64,000 nt of DNA from Pseudomonas sp. GOM6 (GCF_029537485.1 NZ_JARPUS010000013.1:1-64000), one strand, 5' to 3'. Shown: positions 50,706 to 60,733, numbered from the stretch's first letter. Translations and numbers: made by a program. The notes: generated from the sequence alone by a model not told the origin.

Positions 50706-53700
50706 TCAGGCATCCACCAACGACATGGCCTCTTCGACATCCACAGCGACCAGTCGCGAACAACCCGGTTCGTGCATCGTGACGCCCATCAACTGATCGG
50801 CCATTTCCATCGCGATCTTGTTGTGGGTGATGTAGATGAACTGCACGGTTTCCGACATCTCCTTGACCAGACGTGCATAGCGCCCAACGTTGGCGTCATC
50901 CAGCGGCGCATCGACTTCGTCGAGCATGCAGAACGGTGCCGGGTTGAGCTTGAAGATGGCGAACACCAGCGCCAGAGCCGTCAGCGCCTTCTCACCACCG
51001 GACAGCAGGTGGATGGTGCTGTTCTTCTTGCCCGGCGGCCGCGCCATGATCGCCACCCCGGTATCGAGTAGATCTTCGCCGGTAAGTTCCAGATAGGCGT
51101 GACCACCGCCGAATACCTTGGGAAACAGGGCCTGCAAGCCAGCATTGATCTGGTCGAAGGTTTCCTTGAAGCGGTTGCGGGTTTCCTTGTCGATCTTGCG
51201 GATGACGTTTTCCAGGGTATCCAGCGCCTCGACCAGGTCGGCGTCCTGGGCATCCAGGTAGCGCTTGCGTTCGGATTGCTGCTGGTATTCGTCGATCGCT
51301 GCCAGGTTGATCGCCCCCAGCCGCTGAATGCGCCCGGCGAGTTGCTCCAGTTGCTGCTCCCAGGCTGCCTCGCTGGCCTCGCTCGGCAAGGTAGCGAGCA
51401 CGCCATGCAGGTCGTAGCCCTCCTCCTGCAGCTGATCCTGCAAGGCTTTGCGGCGAATGCTCAGCCCCTGCCAGTCCATCCTCTGTTGCTCTAGCTGGCC
51501 ACGCAGCAGCTGCGACTGCTGCTCGGCCTGGCTGCGGCGCTTCTCGGCGTCACGCAGCTCGCGGTCAGCATCTTCCAGGGCCAGGCGAGCGAGCTTGAGC
51601 TCGTCCTCCACGCCCATGCGCTTCTCCAGCAGCTCTTCGAGCTTCATGCGCAACTCTTCCAGCGGCGCGGCGCCCTCCTCCAGATTGAGCGAGAGCTGTT
51701 CGCGTCGTTCGATGGCCCGCTCAAACTGCATTTCCAGGCGCTCCAGCGCCTGGCGGGTCGACTCGTGCTGAGCCTTGATCGAGCCCAGGCGCACGGCCAA
51801 CTGGTGGGCGTGATCCTTGTGCTGGCGAGCCTCCTGACGCATCCGGTCAAGGCGCTCACGGAGTTGGTCGCGGCTGGCCAGCAAGTGCTCGCGCTGCTCG
51901 GTGTCCAGCGCCATGGCCTCCAGCGCCTCCTGCAGGATCAGCCTTGATTCGCCCAGTTGCTCCTGCTCAAGCTCGCGCTGTTCGGCGGCCTCGACCTGTT
52001 CCTCTTCGAGACGGCTACGACGCAGAGCCAGCTGCTCGGCCTTGGCCTGGCCGGCAGAAAGTTGTGCCTTGATCTCGCCCAAGCGCCGCGATTCGTCCTG
52101 CACCTGGCGGCGCTGCTGCTCGCGTGCTTCCTCCTGCTGACGCTGAGCGGCCTGCAGCTGTTGCAGGCGCTCATCCAAATCAGCCAAGGCCGCTTCACGC
52201 TCATCACGCTCGGCCTGTAGGCGCTCCAGCTCCTGGCCACGAGCCAGCACACCACTTTCGGCCTCGCTGGCACGACGCACCCGCAGGAAGTGCCGGCCAA
52301 CCCAGTAGCCGTCGCGGCTGATCAGGCTCTCGCCCTCGCCCAGCTGCAGGCGTTGAACCAAGGCCTGCTCCAAATCCTCCACCGGACGCACCTGCCCCAA
52401 CCACGGAGCCAGGTCGATATTGGCTTCGACCTTGTCCAGCAGGCTGCCGGCGATGCGAGCACCGCCGTTCTGCGGGTTGAGCAGGCGCAATTCGCCCTGG
52501 TCGAAGCCGCCCAGGTTCAAGTTGGCGAAGTCGTCCAGCAGCACGGCCTGCAGATCGGCGCCCAGCACCGTTTCCACCGCCAGCTCCCAGCCGCTTTCCA
52601 CGCGCAGGCCCTCGGCCAGGCGCGGACGGCTGTGCAACTGGTGCTCGCGCAGCCACTCGGCGGCACCCTTGCCGGGATTGAGCGCGGCCTGCTGCAGCGC
52701 CTCCAGCGAGACGATGCGACCGTTCAGGCGCTGCAGCTCGCCCTGAGCCTGCTGCTGAGCCTGGGTGGCCTGCTGCAGCTCGCCGCGTAGCTGTTCCAGG
52801 CGCTCAGCCTGGCCCTCCTCTGCGGCGTGCAACTCTTCCAGATTCAGCTCGCTGGCGGCCAGTCGCTCGGCCAGTTCAATAATGGCCGCATCCTCAGGAT
52901 CGGCGGACAGCTGCGCCAGCTCGTCGGCAAGGCGGCGCTGGCGCTCGACCAGACGCTCCAGGCTCTGCTCCAGCTGGGCGATGCGCGACTGCTGCACCTC
53001 GGCCTGGCGGCGCGGTTCGGCACTGCGCTGGTTGAAGCTCTCCCACTGCTCCTGCCAGCCGTGCATGGCGCTTTCGGCCTCTTCCAGCGTCGCGGCGGAT
53101 TCCTCGGCGGCGGCGCTGGTCAGGTCCTGCTCGGGTTCAAGCATGGCCAGCTCTTCGGCCAAGGTGGCCAGCAAGGTGCGGTCGTGGCCGAGGTGGGATT
53201 CGGTTTCCAGGCGCGCACGCTCGGCCTCGTTGAGGTCGTCCTGCAACTGGCGCAGACGCTGCTGGCCGTGCTGGATGCTTTGCTCGACACGGGCAATGTC
53301 GCCGCCGACCGAATAGAAGCGCGCCTGCACCTGATTGAAGCGCTCGGACAGTTCATGGTGCCCATCACGCAGGCGCTCGATGCTGGCGTCGGCGCTGCGC
53401 TGCTCGGCCACCAGGGCCTCGAAGGCCACTTCCTGGTCACCAATGACCTTTTCACGGGCGCCGGCCTGCTCGTTCAGTGCCTGCCACTTGAGTGCCGACA
53501 GCTGCGCCTTGAGCTGACGCTCCTCGGCCTTGTATTCCTGGTACTTCTCGGCCGCCTGGGCCTGGCGATGCAGGCGTTCAAGCTGGCGCTCCAACTCTTC
53601 GCGCAGGTCGGTCAGGCGCGCCAGGTTTTCCTGGGTGCGGCGGATGCGGCTCTCGGTCTCGCGGCGGCGCTCCTTGTACTTGGAGATGCCGGCCGCTTCC

Positions 53701-54194
53701 TCGATGAAGTTGCGCAGGTCTTCCGGCTTGGCCTCGATCAGCTTGCTGATCATGCCCTGCTCGATGATCGAGTAGCTGCGCGGGCCCAGACCGGTGCCGA
53801 GGAAGATGTCGGTGATATCGCGGCGGCGGCACTTGGTGCCGTTGAGGAAGTAGGTGTTCTGCCCGTCGCGGGTCACGCGGCGGCGGATGGAAATCTCGGC
53901 GAAGGCTGCATATTCACCGACCAGCGTGTTGTCGCTGTTGTCGAAAATCAGCTCGATGCTGGCCTGGGTGACCGGCTTGCGCGTGTTGGAGCCGTTGAAG
54001 ATGACGTCGGTCATCGACTCGCCACGGAGATTCTTCGCCGAACTCTCACCCATCACCCAGCGAACAGCATCGATGATGTTGGACTTGCCGCAACCGTTGG
54101 GGCCGACCACGGCCGCCATATTGCTGGGGAAACTGACGGTGGTCGGGTCGACGAAGGACTTGAAGCCGGCCAGCTTGATGCATTTCAGGCGCAT
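50706..54194 (-). CDS. smc: Chromosome condensation protein Smc
   Basis: A 1162-residue SMC ATPase: Walker A GPNGCGKSN near residue 32 in MRLKCIKLAGFKSFVDPTTVSF, two long coiled coils (about 165-500 and 680-1000) around a hinge (about 510-660), then the signature LLSGGEKALTALALVFAI and Walker B FCMLDEVDAPLDDANV. It compacts and segregates the chromosome. ATG 54194 is chosen because it gives the family start (MRLKC); the frame continues to 54227, and an ATG at 54203 (with AGGAG before it) would add three residues. Divergent from xdhA. Confidence 0.96.
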   Translation of the reverse strand: MRLKCIKLAGFKSFVDPTTVSFPSNMAAVVGPNGCGKSNIIDAVRWVMGESSAKNLRGESMTDVIFNGSNTRKPVTQASIELIFDNSDNTLVGEYAAFAEISIRRRVTRDGQNTYFLNGTKCRRRDITDIFLGTGLGPRSYSIIEQGMISKLIEAKPEDLRNFIEEAAGISKYKERRRETESRIRRTQENLARLTDLREELERQLERLHRQAQAAEKYQEYKAEERQLKAQLSALKWQALNEQAGAREKVIGDQEVAFEALVAEQRSADASIERLRDGHHELSERFNQVQARFYSVGGDIARVEQSIQHGQQRLRQLQDDLNEAERARLETESHLGHDRTLLATLAEELAMLEPEQDLTSAAAEESAATLEEAESAMHGWQEQWESFNQRSAEPRRQAEVQQSRIAQLEQSLERLVERQRRLADELAQLSADPEDAAIIELAERLAASELNLEELHAAEEGQAERLEQLRGELQQATQAQQQAQGELQRLNGRIVSLEALQQAALNPGKGAAEWLREHQLHSRPRLAEGLRVESGWELAVETVLGADLQAVLLDDFANLNLGGFDQGELRLLNPQNGGARIAGSLLDKVEANIDLAPWLGQVRPVEDLEQALVQRLQLGEGESLISRDGYWVGRHFLRVRRASEAESGVLARGQELERLQAERDEREAALADLDERLQQLQAAQRQQEEAREQQRRQVQDESRRLGEIKAQLSAGQAKAEQLALRRSRLEEEQVEAAEQRELEQEQLGESRLILQEALEAMALDTEQREHLLASRDQLRERLDRMRQEARQHKDHAHQLAVRLGSIKAQHESTRQALERLEMQFERAIERREQLSLNLEEGAAPLEELRMKLEELLEKRMGVEDELKLARLALEDADRELRDAEKRRSQAEQQSQLLRGQLEQQRMDWQGLSIRRKALQDQLQEEGYDLHGVLATLPSEASEAAWEQQLEQLAGRIQRLGAINLAAIDEYQQQSERKRYLDAQDADLVEALDTLENVIRKIDKETRNRFKETFDQINAGLQALFPKVFGGGHAYLELTGEDLLDTGVAIMARPPGKKNSTIHLLSGGEKALTALALVFAIFKLNPAPFCMLDEVDAPLDDANVGRYARLVKEMSETVQFIYITHNKIAMEMADQLMGVTMHEPGCSRLVAVDVEEAMSLVDA

Positions 54195-54391
54195 CTTATG
54201 CATCCACTCCTGGCATGTGTCGTTCACGGAGGCACTGCGGGGCCTGGAAGCTCATGCTGTTCCTGTTCTTAGAGTGGGAAATTCGGGCGCGGGCGAGTTT
54301 AACACAGGCATTTGGCATGCCAATCCAGGGGCCTGCAAGGTGCATGACAGAGCCTTTGGTGCGCTCAGCTGACCTCACGGTCAAATTTTAT

Positions 54392-54405
54392 TGACCCAAA
54401 AGTCA
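54392..54405. promoter_or_regulatory. TGAC-N6-GTCA dyad before xdhA
   Basis: TGACCCAAAAGTCA is an inverted repeat with TGAC/GTCA arms, 62 bp before the xdhA start in the 273-bp gap to smc. A stronger relative, CTGACTTAAAAGTCAG, lies before the purine permease (61934-61949), suggesting a shared operator of the purine regulon. Confidence 0.5.
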
Positions 54406-54467
54406 GAAAATTCTACATTGGCTTCATCACAGCCTCGTGACAACAAATACAAAGCCTGGAGGTCGCC

Positions 54468-55907
54468 TTGATCCAGTTCCTTCTCAACGGCGAGTTACGC
54501 AGCGAGCGTCAACTCGACCCCAACGTCACCGTTCTCAACTACTTGCGCGAGCATGTCGCCAAGCCTGGCACCAAAGAGGGCTGCGGCTCCGGTGACTGCG
54601 GCGCCTGCACCGTGGTCGTTGGGGAACTGGAGGGCGAACGTATTCGCTATCGCACGCTCAACTCCTGCCTGACCTTCGTTTCTTCGCTGCACGGCAAGCA
54701 GCTGATCACCGTGGAAGACCTGCGCTACCAGGGCAAGCTGCATGACGTGCAGCAGGCCATGGTCGACTGCCATGGCTCGCAATGCGGCTTCTGCACCCCC
54801 GGCTTCGTCATGAGCCTGTTTGCGCTGCAGAAGAACACCGATGGTTACGACAAGGGCCAGACCCTGGAAGCCCTGGCCGGCAATCTGTGCCGCTGCACCG
54901 GCTACCGCCCGATCATCGACGCCGCCGAACAGGCCTGCTGCAACCGCCAGCCGGACCAGTTCGACGCCGCCGAAGCCGACACCGTGGCCAAGCTCAAGGC
55001 CATCGCCCCACGCGAAACCGCCGAGTTGAACAGTGGCAACAAGCGCTGCCTGCTGCCGCTGACCGTGGCCGACCTGGCCGACATCTATACCGCCAACCCG
55101 CAGGCCCGCCTGCTCGCCGGCGGCACCGACCTGGCCCTGGAAGTCACCCAGTTCCACCGCGAGCTGCCGGTGATGATCTATGTCGGCCATGTCGCCGAGA
55201 TGAAACGCATCGAAGTGAAGGCCGACGTGATCGAGATCGGCGCCGCGACGCCGCTGTCGGACTGCTACGGCGTGCTGTCGCGCGAATACCCGGACTTCGG
55301 CGAACTGCTGCACCGCTTCGCCTCGCTGCAGATCCGCAACCAGGGCACCCTCGGCGGCAATATCGGCAACGCCTCGCCGATCGGCGATGCCCCGCCCCTG
55401 CTGATTGCCCTCGGCGCCAGCATCGTGCTGCGCAAAGGCAGCCAAACCCGCACCCTGCCGCTGGACGAGTTCTTCATCGACTACAAGGTCACCGCTCGCC
55501 AGGAAGGTGAATTTATCGAGCGCATCATCGTGCCACGGGCCAAGGCCAACCAGGCGTTCCGCGCCTACAAGGTGTCCAAGCGCCTGGACGACGACATTTC
55601 CGCCGTGTGTGCCGCCATCAACCTGACGGTCATCGATGGCGTGGTGCGCGACGCGCGCATCGCCTTCGGCGGCATGGCGGGCATTCCCAAGCGCGCCACG
55701 GCCTGCGAGCAATCGTTGATCGGCGCTGCCTGGTACCCGGGTTGCATCGAACGCGCCTGCGAGGCACTGGCCGAGGACTTCACGCCGCTGTCGGACTTCC
55801 GCGCCAGCAAGGAATACCGCCTGCTGACCGCGCAGAACCTGCTGCGTCGTTTCTTCCTCGAACTGCAATCCCCTGAAGTGGAAACCCGGGTGACCGCCTA
55901 TGTCTAA
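54468..55907 (+). CDS. xdhA: Xanthine dehydrogenase small subunit XdhA (2Fe-2S/FAD)
   Basis: A 479-residue subunit. Two 2Fe-2S clusters are placed by CGSGDCGACTVVVGE and CGFCTPGFVMSLFAL...CRCTGYRPIIDAAEQ, followed by an FAD-binding domain (LAGGTDLALEVTQ; LQIRNQGTLGGNIGNASPIGDAPPLLIALGASI) and a CO-dehydrogenase-type C domain. The start is a TTG at 54468 with GGAGG five bases upstream; the family begins MIQFLLN. It oxidises hypoxanthine and xanthine to urate with XdhB. It overlaps xdhB by 8 bp. Confidence 0.95.
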   Translation: MIQFLLNGELRSERQLDPNVTVLNYLREHVAKPGTKEGCGSGDCGACTVVVGELEGERIRYRTLNSCLTFVSSLHGKQLITVEDLRYQGKLHDVQQAMVDCHGSQCGFCTPGFVMSLFALQKNTDGYDKGQTLEALAGNLCRCTGYRPIIDAAEQACCNRQPDQFDAAEADTVAKLKAIAPRETAELNSGNKRCLLPLTVADLADIYTANPQARLLAGGTDLALEVTQFHRELPVMIYVGHVAEMKRIEVKADVIEIGAATPLSDCYGVLSREYPDFGELLHRFASLQIRNQGTLGGNIGNASPIGDAPPLLIALGASIVLRKGSQTRTLPLDEFFIDYKVTARQEGEFIERIIVPRAKANQAFRAYKVSKRLDDDISAVCAAINLTVIDGVVRDARIAFGGMAGIPKRATACEQSLIGAAWYPGCIERACEALAEDFTPLSDFRASKEYRLLTAQNLLRRFFLELQSPEVETRVTAYV

Positions 55908-58296
55908 TCATCACGCCTCCAAGTCCCAGGCAGAGCTGGCCGAACTGTTCCGCGCCGGCATCAATACCGGTGTTGGCCGTGGCGTCAAACACGAGAGCGC
56001 GGACAAGCACGTCAGTGGCGAAGCGGTGTACATCGACGACCGCCTGGAGTTCCCCAACCAGCTGCACGTCTACGCCCGCATGAGCGAGCGTGCCCATGCG
56101 CGCATCACCAAGCTGGACGTCAGCCCTTGCTATGAATTCCCTGGCGTGGCCATCGCCATCACCGCCAAGGACGTACCCGGCCAGCTCGACATCGGCCCCG
56201 TCGTCGCCGGCGATCCGCTGCTAGCCGACGGCAAGGTCGAATACCTCGGTCAGGTGGTGCTCGCCGTGGCCGCCGACAGCCTGGAAACCGCACGCAAGGC
56301 GGCCATGGCCGCCATCGTTGAATACGAGGACCTGGAGCCGGTGCTCGACGTGGTCGATGCCCTGCGCAAGAAACACTTCGTGCTCGACAGCCATCAGCAC
56401 AAGATCGGCGACTCCAATGCGGCACTGGCCCGCGCCAAGCACCGCATCAAAGGCACCCTGCACATCGGCGGCCAGGAGCACTTCTACCTGGAGACGCAGA
56501 TTTCCTCGGTGATGCCCACCGAGGACGGCGGCATGATCGTCTACACCTCGACGCAGAACCCCACCGAGGTGCAGAAGCTGGTCGCCGAAGTGCTCGGGGT
56601 GCCGATGCACAAGATCGTGGTCGACATGCGCCGCATGGGCGGCGGTTTCGGCGGCAAGGAAACCCAGGCCGCCGGCCCGGCCTGCCTGTGCGCGGTGATC
56701 GCCCACCTGACCAAGCGCCCGACCAAGATGCGCCTGCCACGCATGGAAGACATGACCATGACCGGCAAGCGCCACCCCTTCTACGTCGAGTACGAAGTGG
56801 GCTTCGACGACGACGGCCTGCTCAGCGGCATCCAGATGGAGCTGGCCGGCAACTGCGGTTATTCGCCGGACCTGTCCGGCTCCATCGTCGACCGCGCCAT
56901 GTTCCACTCAGACAACGCCTACTTCCTCGGCAACGCCACCATCAACGGCCATCGCTGCAAGACCAACCTCGCCTCCAACACCGCCTACCGTGGCTTCGGC
57001 GGCCCGCAGGGCATGGTCGCCATCGAGGAAGTGATGGACGCCGTCGCGCGCCACCTCGGCAAAGACCCGCTCGAGGTACGCAAGCACAACTACTACGGCA
57101 AGGAAGACCGCAACGTCACCCACTACCACCAGACGGTCGAACACAACGCTATCCATGAGATGACCGCCGAGCTGGAGGCAAGCAGCGACTACGCCAAGCG
57201 CCGCGAGGAAATCCGCGCCTTCAACGCCAAGAGCCCGGTGCTGAAGAAGGGCCTGGCGATGACCCCGGTGAAATTCGGCATCAGCTTCACCGCCACCTTC
57301 CTCAACCAGGCCGGCGCGCTGATCCACATCTACACCGACGGTTCGATTCATCTGAACCACGGCGGCACCGAGATGGGCCAGGGCCTCAACACCAAGGTGG
57401 CTCAGGTGGTGGCCGAGGTGTTCCAGGTCGAGATCGAGCGCATCCAGATCACCGCCACCAACACCGACAAGGTGCCGAACACCTCGCCGACCGCGGCATC
57501 AAGTGGCGCCGACCTCAACGGCATGGCGGCGAAGAACGCGGCCGAAACCATCAAGCAGCGTCTGGTCGACTTCCTGGTGCACGAGTACAAGGTCACCCCG
57601 GAAGACGTCGAGTTCCGCAACAGCCAGGTCCGCGTGCGCGATCACTTCCTCTCGTTCGAGGAGCTGATCCAGAAGGCCTACTTCGGCCAGGTGTCGCTGT
57701 CGTCCACCGGCTTCTATCGCACACCGAAGATCTACTACGACCGCAGCAAGGCCGCTGGGCGACCGTTCTACTACTTCGCCTACGGCGTGGCCTGCTGCGA
57801 AGTGCTGGTCGACACCCTGACCGGCGAGTACAAGATGCTGCGCAGCGACATCCTGCATGACGTAGGCGACTCGCTGAACCCGGCCATCGACATCGGCCAG
57901 GTCGAAGGCGCCTTCGTCCAGGGCATGGGCTGGCTGACCACCGAGGAACTGGTGTGGAACGCCAAGGGCAAGCTGATGACCAACGGGCCGGCCAGCTACA
58001 AGATCCCGGCCATCGCCGACATGCCTATCGACCTGCGCGTGAAGCTGGTGGAGAACCGCAAGAACCCGGAGCAGACCGTGTTCCACTCCAAGGCCGTGGG
58101 TGAGCCGCCGTTCATGCTCGGCATCGCCGCCTTCTGCGCGATCAAGGACGCTGTGGCCAGCCTGGCCGACTACAAGGTGCAGCCCAAGATCGACGCGCCG
58201 GCGACCCCGGAGCGCGTGCTCTGGGGGGTGGAGCAGCTGCGCAAGCTGAAGCAGACAAGCAAAGCCGCCAGCACCGCCGAGATCGAACCGGCCTGA
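55900..58296 (+). CDS. xdhB: Xanthine dehydrogenase large subunit XdhB (molybdopterin)
   Basis: A 798-residue molybdenum-binding subunit: N-terminal aldehyde-oxidase hammerhead domain (KHVSGEAVYIDDRLEFPNQLHVYARMSERAHARITKLD), then RRMGGGFGGKETQAAGPACLCAVIAHL, ASNTAYRGFGGPQGMVAIEE (substrate-contacting Arg), GGTEMGQGLNTKVAQVVAEVF and PPFMLGIAAFCAIKDAV. The C-terminal half carries the Moco cofactor region. ATG 55900 lies within the end of xdhA. Together with XdhC they form the complete pseudomonad enzyme. A REP-type repeat follows. Confidence 0.96.
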   Translation: MSNHHASKSQAELAELFRAGINTGVGRGVKHESADKHVSGEAVYIDDRLEFPNQLHVYARMSERAHARITKLDVSPCYEFPGVAIAITAKDVPGQLDIGPVVAGDPLLADGKVEYLGQVVLAVAADSLETARKAAMAAIVEYEDLEPVLDVVDALRKKHFVLDSHQHKIGDSNAALARAKHRIKGTLHIGGQEHFYLETQISSVMPTEDGGMIVYTSTQNPTEVQKLVAEVLGVPMHKIVVDMRRMGGGFGGKETQAAGPACLCAVIAHLTKRPTKMRLPRMEDMTMTGKRHPFYVEYEVGFDDDGLLSGIQMELAGNCGYSPDLSGSIVDRAMFHSDNAYFLGNATINGHRCKTNLASNTAYRGFGGPQGMVAIEEVMDAVARHLGKDPLEVRKHNYYGKEDRNVTHYHQTVEHNAIHEMTAELEASSDYAKRREEIRAFNAKSPVLKKGLAMTPVKFGISFTATFLNQAGALIHIYTDGSIHLNHGGTEMGQGLNTKVAQVVAEVFQVEIERIQITATNTDKVPNTSPTAASSGADLNGMAAKNAAETIKQRLVDFLVHEYKVTPEDVEFRNSQVRVRDHFLSFEELIQKAYFGQVSLSSTGFYRTPKIYYDRSKAAGRPFYYFAYGVACCEVLVDTLTGEYKMLRSDILHDVGDSLNPAIDIGQVEGAFVQGMGWLTTEELVWNAKGKLMTNGPASYKIPAIADMPIDLRVKLVENRKNPEQTVFHSKAVGEPPFMLGIAAFCAIKDAVASLADYKVQPKIDAPATPERVLWGVEQLRKLKQTSKAASTAEIEPA

Positions 58297-58299
58297 CGC

Positions 58300-58352
58300 G
58301 TAGCCCGGATGCCATCCGGGGAAAGCCCATCCTGGATTACATCCGGGCTACG
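58300..58352. repeat. GTAGCCCGGATG-type palindromic repeat
   Basis: GTAGCCCGGATGCCATCCGGG and CATCCGGGCTACG make an inverted repeat between xdhB and xdhC. A shorter copy (GTAGCCCTGATGCAATCCGG) lies at 60708-60733 after guaD. Confidence 0.88.
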
Positions 58353-58517
58353 ACTAGCCGCGAACAATGTACGAAACGGGTGTAGAACAATGACAAGACA
58401 CACCAACACCAAAAACCAGGAGCAACGGCCGCTACCCACGCCGCTGCTGGAACCCTCCCCGAGCAACTGGCGCCTGCCACGCCCGGGGCAGACCTCGCCA
58501 AGCTGGAGGCTGAGCAA

Positions 58518-59360
58518 ATGAGCTGGATCAGCGCCCTCGCCGAACTGCAGCAACAGGGTGAGCCCTGCGTGCTGGTGACCATCATCGAGGAGCAAGGCTC
58601 CACGCCGCGCAATTCCGGCTCGAAGATGGTTGTCACCGCCGAGCGCATCTTCGAGACCATCGGCGGCGGCCACCTGGAATACAAGGCCATGGAGCTGGCC
58701 CGCGAGATGCTCACCAGCCGCACCCAGCAGACCCGCCTGGAGCGCTTCAGCCTGGGTGCCAGCCTGGGCCAGTGCTGCGGCGGTGCCACCGTGCTGCTAT
58801 TTGAACCCATGGGCCAGCCGCAGGGGCATATCGCCCTGTTCGGTGCCGGCCATGTCGGCCGCGCCCTGATCCCGCTGCTCGCCAGCCTGCCGCTGAAGGT
58901 GCGCTGGGTCGACTCGCGTGATGCCGAATTCCCGAACTACATCCCTTCCAATGTGGAAAAGGTGCTCAGCGAGGACGTGGTCGACGAAGTCGACGAGATG
59001 CCAGCCGGCAGCTACTTCATTGTCATGACCCACAACCACCAGCTCGATCTAGAGCTGACCCAGGCCATCCTGGCGCGGAACGACTTCGCCTACTACGGCC
59101 TGATCGGCTCGAAGACCAAGCGGGTCAAGTTCGAGCACCGCCTGCGCGAGCGTGGTTTCTCCGCCGAGCAGATGCAGCGCATGCGCTGCCCGATGGGCCT
59201 GCCCGAGGTCAAAGGCAAGCTGCCGGCGGAGATCGCCATCTCCATCGCCGGCGAGATCGTCGCCCAGTACAACGCCCACTTCGGCCAGGACACCCGCAAG
59301 GGCGAGTCCACCGTCAGCCGACTGCTGCCGGACTCGCGCCGCGCCCAGAACCACTCCTGA
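58518..59360 (+). CDS. xdhC: Xanthine dehydrogenase accessory protein XdhC
   Basis: A 280-residue maturation factor that inserts the sulfurated molybdenum cofactor into XdhB. Motifs are VLVTIIEEQGSTPRNSGSKMVV (XdhC/CoxI N-terminus), LGQCCGGATVLLFEP and a Rossmann domain IALFGAGHVGRALIPLLASLPLKVRWVD followed by the C-terminal YYGLIGSKTKRVKFEHRLRERGFSAEQMQRMRCPMGLPEVKGKLPAEIAISIAGEIVA. It is last of xdhABC, 221 bp after xdhB. A 43-codon frame just upstream overlaps it by 4 bp. Confidence 0.95.
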   Translation: MSWISALAELQQQGEPCVLVTIIEEQGSTPRNSGSKMVVTAERIFETIGGGHLEYKAMELAREMLTSRTQQTRLERFSLGASLGQCCGGATVLLFEPMGQPQGHIALFGAGHVGRALIPLLASLPLKVRWVDSRDAEFPNYIPSNVEKVLSEDVVDEVDEMPAGSYFIVMTHNHQLDLELTQAILARNDFAYYGLIGSKTKRVKFEHRLRERGFSAEQMQRMRCPMGLPEVKGKLPAEIAISIAGEIVAQYNAHFGQDTRKGESTVSRLLPDSRRAQNHS

Positions 59361-59397
59361 TTCAAATGGCCGCCCGACGGCCCTATCGAGATTTCCC

Positions 59398-60702
59398 ATG
59401 AGCCAGAAAACCGCGTACCGCTCCGCCATCCTGCACAGCCTCGCCGACCCGGCCGAGGTCGGTATCGAGGCCTCCTTTCAGTATTTCGAGGATGGCATCC
59501 TGCTGGTCGAGAACGGCCAGGTGCTGGAAGTCGGTGCCGCCGCAGACTTGCTGCCAAAACTGCAAGGCATCGAGATTCGCGAGTACCGCAACGCCCTGAT
59601 CACCCCCGGCTTCATCGACACCCATATCCATTACCCGCAGACCGGCATCATCGGCGCCTACGGCGAGCAGTTGCTGGACTGGCTAAATACCTACACCTTC
59701 CCCGCCGAAGGCGCCTTCGCCGACAAGGCCCATGCCGCCGACGTGGCCGGCATCTTCCTCAAAGAACTGCTGCGCAACGGCACCACCACCGCCCTGGTGT
59801 TCGGCACCGTACACAAGCAATCGGTCGACGCCTTCTTCGAGGCTGCCGAAGCGCTGAACCTGCGCATGATCGCCGGCAAGGTACTGATGGACCGCCACGC
59901 CCCGGACTTCCTCACCGACACCCCGGAAAGCGGCTATGCCGACAGCAAGGAGCTGATCGAGCGCTGGCATGGCAAGGGCCGCCTGCACTATGCGGTGACC
60001 CCGCGCTTCGCCCCGACCAGCAGCGACGCCCAGCTGGAGCTGGCCGGTAAGCTGTTCGGCGAATTCCCCGACCTGTACATGCACACCCACCTTTCGGAAA
60101 ACAAGGCCGAGATCGCCTGGGTCAAGGAGCTGTTCCCGGCACGCAAGGGTTACCTGGACGTCTACGACCACTACAAGCTGACCGGCCCGCGCGCCGTATT
60201 CGCCCACGGCGTGCACCTGTGCGACGACGAGTGCAAGCGTCTGGCCGAGACCGGCTCGGCTCTGTCCTTCTGCCCGACCTCCAACCTGTTCCTCGGCAGC
60301 GGCCTGTTCGATCTGGAGAAGATGGAACGACACGGCGTACGCGTCGGCCTGGGCACCGACGTGGGTGGCGGCACCAGCTTCAGTCAGCTGCAGTCGCTCA
60401 ACGAGGCGTACAAGATCATGCAGCTGCAGGGCAAGAAGCTGAACCCGTTCAAATCGCTGTACCTGGCAACCCTGGGCGGCGCCCGCTCGCTGTACCTCGA
60501 CCAGCACATCGGCAACTTCGAAGCCGGCAAGGACGCCGACTTCATCGTGCTCGACTACAAGGCCACGCCGCTGATCGACTTCCGCATGCAGCAGGCGCGC
60601 AGCCTGGAGGAACGCCTGTTCGCCCTGACCATCCTCGGCGACGACCGCACCGTGAAGGAAACCTTCGCCGCCGGCCGTTCGGTGCACCAGCGCGACAGCT
60701 AA
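59398..60702 (+). CDS. guaD: Guanine deaminase GuaD
   Basis: A 434-residue amidohydrolase converting guanine to xanthine. The zinc site motifs are FIDTHIHYPQTGIIGAYGEQLLDWLNTYTFPAE, MHTHLSENKAEIAWV, FAHGVHLCDDECKRL and GLGTDVGGGTSFSQLQSLNEAYK with the catalytic Asp. ATG 59398 gives the family start MSQKTAYRSAILH, though the frame is open from 59152. It feeds xanthine to XdhABC. REP-like repeats and a terminator follow. Confidence 0.95.
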   Translation: MSQKTAYRSAILHSLADPAEVGIEASFQYFEDGILLVENGQVLEVGAAADLLPKLQGIEIREYRNALITPGFIDTHIHYPQTGIIGAYGEQLLDWLNTYTFPAEGAFADKAHAADVAGIFLKELLRNGTTTALVFGTVHKQSVDAFFEAAEALNLRMIAGKVLMDRHAPDFLTDTPESGYADSKELIERWHGKGRLHYAVTPRFAPTSSDAQLELAGKLFGEFPDLYMHTHLSENKAEIAWVKELFPARKGYLDVYDHYKLTGPRAVFAHGVHLCDDECKRLAETGSALSFCPTSNLFLGSGLFDLEKMERHGVRVGLGTDVGGGTSFSQLQSLNEAYKIMQLQGKKLNPFKSLYLATLGGARSLYLDQHIGNFEAGKDADFIVLDYKATPLIDFRMQQARSLEERLFALTILGDDRTVKETFAAGRSVHQRDS

Positions 60703-60707
60703 CCCGA

Positions 60708-60733
60708 GTAGCCCTGATGCAATCCGGGCTACG
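60708..60733. repeat. Short GTAGCCC-type repeat after guaD
   Basis: GTAGCCCTGATGCAATCCGG followed by GCTACG is an inverted repeat, related to the element at 58300-58352. Confidence 0.75.

Noticed and set aside
52827-54272. A 481-codon plus-strand frame inside smc
   Set aside because: Leu/Ala/Gln-rich shadow of the Smc coiled coil and head.
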